From the NCBI GenBank assembly GCA_013399875.1, contig VXAZ01008120.1, positions 310,001 to 374,000 on the forward strand: a stretch of 64,000 nucleotides of DNA, given 5' to 3'. Every line of letters begins with the position of its first letter. The first letter of the stretch is position 1. A model generated the notes under the pieces. The model was given only the letters and a program-made list of their open reading frames with translations, did no database searches and had not been told where the DNA came from. The position numbers and the translations under genes were made by a program. This DNA comes from Gymnorhina tibicen (Eukaryota > Chordata > Aves > Passeriformes > Artamidae). Below, one piece after another: positions 63,301-64,000 of this stretch.

Positions 63301-64000
63301 TCCTGCAGATGTGCCCATGGAGGCGGATTCATGAAAGAGAAATCCATAGATAGATATTAATGCACAGAAATTACTTCTGGCACAGGAAGTCATTGGATTG
63401 CAAACTCCTGAAGGCTGAGCGAGCATTCAGGGAGATATCAGTGAATACTCTCCTTAATTTACTATGTTACTTTAGACTTTTGCTTTTGGCCATTGGTCTT
63501 TTTCATAGAAAAATTAAAAATGGTTTATAATTTTAGAGAGAACAGGAAAAAACCCAGCTGATAAACACTCTAGCAGAACAGCTGAATTCTCCCTGCTTTT
63601 TCCATTGAAGAAGTGTTGATATGTCTCTGCTACTGATTTTCAAATAAACTTCAAGTATATTTTAGCCTGTGGGTTCAAGATGTACTAAAGAGAAAGTGAA
63701 TCACACATGTTGCATCCTAAGTGCTTAGTTTCCTTAGCCAGCCTTTTTGAGAACCAGAAACTTTGTTTTACTTTATGATTATTTTGAGGTGAAATCCTAG
63801 GGGTTTTACTTTTTGTCTTAATTAGGCTAGTGATTTATACCGTGTCTGCCTCAAAACCTAATGCATTAAAAGGCACTGGTAAAAACAGCATCTTAAACCC
63901 AGTGTTCAAAAGCAGTCTGGTCTAAGACCCCAGTCAATACCACCAACTGCTCAAACCCAATAAATATGGAACTTGCAGAGCTTGAGTTTGATATTTTGGG
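60315..64000. other. Upstream KCNK17 intron, no exon recognised
   Basis: The phase-0 acceptor at 60315-60316 requires an upstream exon encoding TM1 and the start of the cap. I searched the minus strand for an FTCL-like cap motif or a TM1-like hydrophobic run ending at a donor site and found none. The sequence is AT-rich, without a recognised repeat. I infer it is intron and that the first coding exon lies beyond the window. Confidence 0.6.

Overview
The window is vertebrate nuclear DNA, almost certainly from a bird. It has no operon structure, no long open reading frames and an AT-rich intergenic background. One spliced gene is present. The recognisable repeats are the avian set: several CR1 LINE pieces, one tRNA-Ile-headed SINE with a CR1 tail, and one ERVL-type solo LTR. 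The species cannot be named from the sequence.

Layout. From 1 to about 46300 I find no convincing exon. This is an intergenic block holding a ~600 bp GATA microsatellite (15189-15787), an internally deleted CR1 copy with a recognisable reverse-transcriptase start (24691-25640), the SINE (41055-41190), an A/C-only low-complexity tract (43245-43350), a second CR1 3' end (44044-44370), and possible older SINE/LINE tails. From 47986 to 60314 on the minus strand lie four coding exons of a two-pore-domain potassium channel, best matched to KCNK17 (TALK-2/TASK-4). All four have GT-AG junctions and consistent phases, and together they encode the last 248 residues. They contain both selectivity filters, TM2 to TM4 and a short C-terminal tail. 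The exon encoding TM1 and the first part of the extracellular cap was not found and probably lies beyond 64000. The introns carry a CR1 ORF2 fragment (intron before the last exon), a solo LTR in antisense orientation, a CR1 3' end and a G-quadruplex motif. From 60315 to 64000 is upstream intron sequence with nothing recognised.

Context. In human the K2P cluster runs KCNK5 - KCNK17 - KCNK16, all on one strand. If that order holds here, the left 46 kb is the KCNK5-KCNK17 intergenic interval and KCNK16 would lie beyond the right edge; neither was seen. I found no evidence of a previously undescribed multigene system. The most distinctive items are a perfect 20-bp-arm hairpin at 9659-9707, the very long uninterrupted GATA array, the antisense solo LTR between two channel exons, and an everted-repeat nuclear-receptor-like site at 38415-38442.
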